Below the pieces are notes generated by a model, which saw only the letters and a program-made list of their open reading frames with translations, made no database searches and was not told where the DNA came from. A stretch of 64,000 bases of DNA from Microglena sp. YARC. Taxonomy: Eukaryota; Chlorophyta; Chlorophyceae; Chlamydomonadales; Chlamydomonadaceae. The position numbers and the translations under genes were made by a program. Below, one piece after another: positions 63,594 to 64,000 of this stretch. The first letter of the stretch is position 1, and the number at the start of each line of letters is the position of its first letter. The stretch is taken from positions 21,500,882 through 21,564,881 of the forward strand of contig CM039463.1 of the NCBI GenBank assembly GCA_022414725.1. The letters run 5' to 3'.

Positions 63594-64000
63594 TCATTCG
63601 TGTTCTCCCCTGGTGTGATCCCGGCTTGTGTTGCCGCTGATATTTAAGCGTGCAGATTTGCGGGTTGACCGAGGGGACATTTCAGAGAGAGAGGTGCTGG
63701 GGAGAGAGACTGCCCACAAGGGCTGTTGGTCTTCTGGGACTGTCCGAGTTCTCTTACGAGAGTGGACAACCTGTTGAAGAGGGGTGGCCTGTAAGGGGTG
63801 AACGGCCTGAAGAGAGGACGTCAGCACGTGAAGTGGAAGGGGGGGTGGCAGGAGGAGTCAAGAGAAGGGTAGAAGGAGCAGGGAAGGGTAGAAGGAGGTG
63901 GTATCTGGGGGGGTGTATGCTCCAAGGGCCGAGTGGATGTCAAGGCTAGGCGAAGAAAGAGAGGGGATAGATGAGGGAGAGGGAGGAGTAGGGAGGAGCA
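63594..64000 (-). CDS. LINE-1a ORF1, C-terminal end (partial)
   Basis: Basic, Ser/Arg/Pro-rich frame ending SPRSTRKSARLNISGNTSRD and RGEHE. Its TGA overlaps the ORF2 start (atga), the usual ORF1/ORF2 arrangement of this LINE type. No known ORF1 domain can be seen in the part present; the 5' end is outside the window. Confidence 0.5.

Larger units (their letters stand above)
58035..63597 (-). pseudogene. LINE-1a ORF2: AP endonuclease, reverse transcriptase, zf-RVT, Asp-Pro tail
   Basis: It starts MNAQHARPGSTFVCTNAQGL. Endonuclease blocks: TNAQGL, VLTEVRT, a TGA at 63345 in GILI-SPHCPI, TTGRILGIDAFIGLS, VITILCVYAP, VVGDFNCILDPLGA and, after an insertion, SDHRPVSITLSF. Reverse transcriptase blocks: LAGYRPITLLNCDLKL, QSAFLRGRDISDNI, LLHSDLTKAYDSVNRGWLLK (motif A Asp), SGFPQGGALS (motif B), TLSFADDGKHF (motif C). 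Then a thumb-like region, the zinc finger CSSPDCLQLHTADTMSHAFL plus EC, and about 110 residues of Asp-Pro repeats to a TAA at 58035. The 1,080-codon central stretch is open, so decay is recent. Confidence 0.88.
57400..64000 (-). mobile_element. LINE-1a, longest copy, - orientation, running off the window
   Basis: The poly(T) at 57400-57418 is the 3' end, followed by acaaaggggggaaccaggaa, a 3' UTR to 58034, ORF2 to 63597 and the end of ORF1. Three LINE-tail insertions split it (59519-59779, 62929-62985, 63184-63249). Members of the family end in poly(A) and are variably 5'-truncated, typical of target-primed reverse transcription. Confidence 0.88.

Overview
This window is nuclear DNA of a eukaryote, most likely a green alga (Viridiplantae). 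It carries spliced GT-AG genes, a type II (plant and green-algal style) metacaspase, a rhodanese with what looks like a plastid/thylakoid presequence, tRNA-derived SINEs, hAT-type MITEs, a Copia-like LTR element, and several nested LINEs, one with an RNase H and a restriction-like endonuclease tail of a kind known from green algae. The species cannot be named from the sequence alone.

Region 1-19.7 kb is one gene, the condensin kleisin CAP-H, on the + strand. Its 5' end lies before the window. I resolved eight exons whose splice phases all agree (758 codons including the stop). Its introns hold very long tandem arrays. Many arrays include copies of the exon edge beside them: acceptor plus exon start upstream of an exon, or exon end plus donor downstream. 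I call these exon-edge echoes.

Region 19.7-25.4 kb is intergenic, with SINEs, MITEs and a large inverted-repeat element. Region 25.4-27.8 kb is a two-exon rhodanese gene; its intron ends in five 109-bp copies of the acceptor and start of exon 2. Region 27.8-30.9 kb holds MITEs and a perfect 56-bp palindrome. Region 30.9-32.1 kb is a single-exon type II metacaspase with one in-frame TAG where plant homologues have Gln. Region 32.1-35.4 kb is repeats.

Region 35.5-40.5 kb is a complete but decayed LTR element on the - strand: about 236-bp LTRs, 5-bp TSD, gag zinc knuckle, aspartic protease, and an unrecognised second ORF. It carries a SINE in one LTR and a hAT MITE beside the other. Region 43.2-43.7 kb is a possible small two-exon gene for an acidic protein. 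Region 44.2-45.2 kb is an AT-rich, broken Fanzor/TnpB-like relic on the - strand.

Region 45.4-64 kb is almost entirely LINEs inserted into one another. They form a nest at least four levels deep: LINE-1b, hit by an RNase H/REL LINE, hit by LINE-1a, hit by a LINE-1a 3' tail. The longest ORF2 (AP endonuclease, reverse transcriptase, zinc finger, Asp-Pro repeat tail) is on the - strand at the right end and is broken by a nonsense codon and three short LINE-tail insertions.
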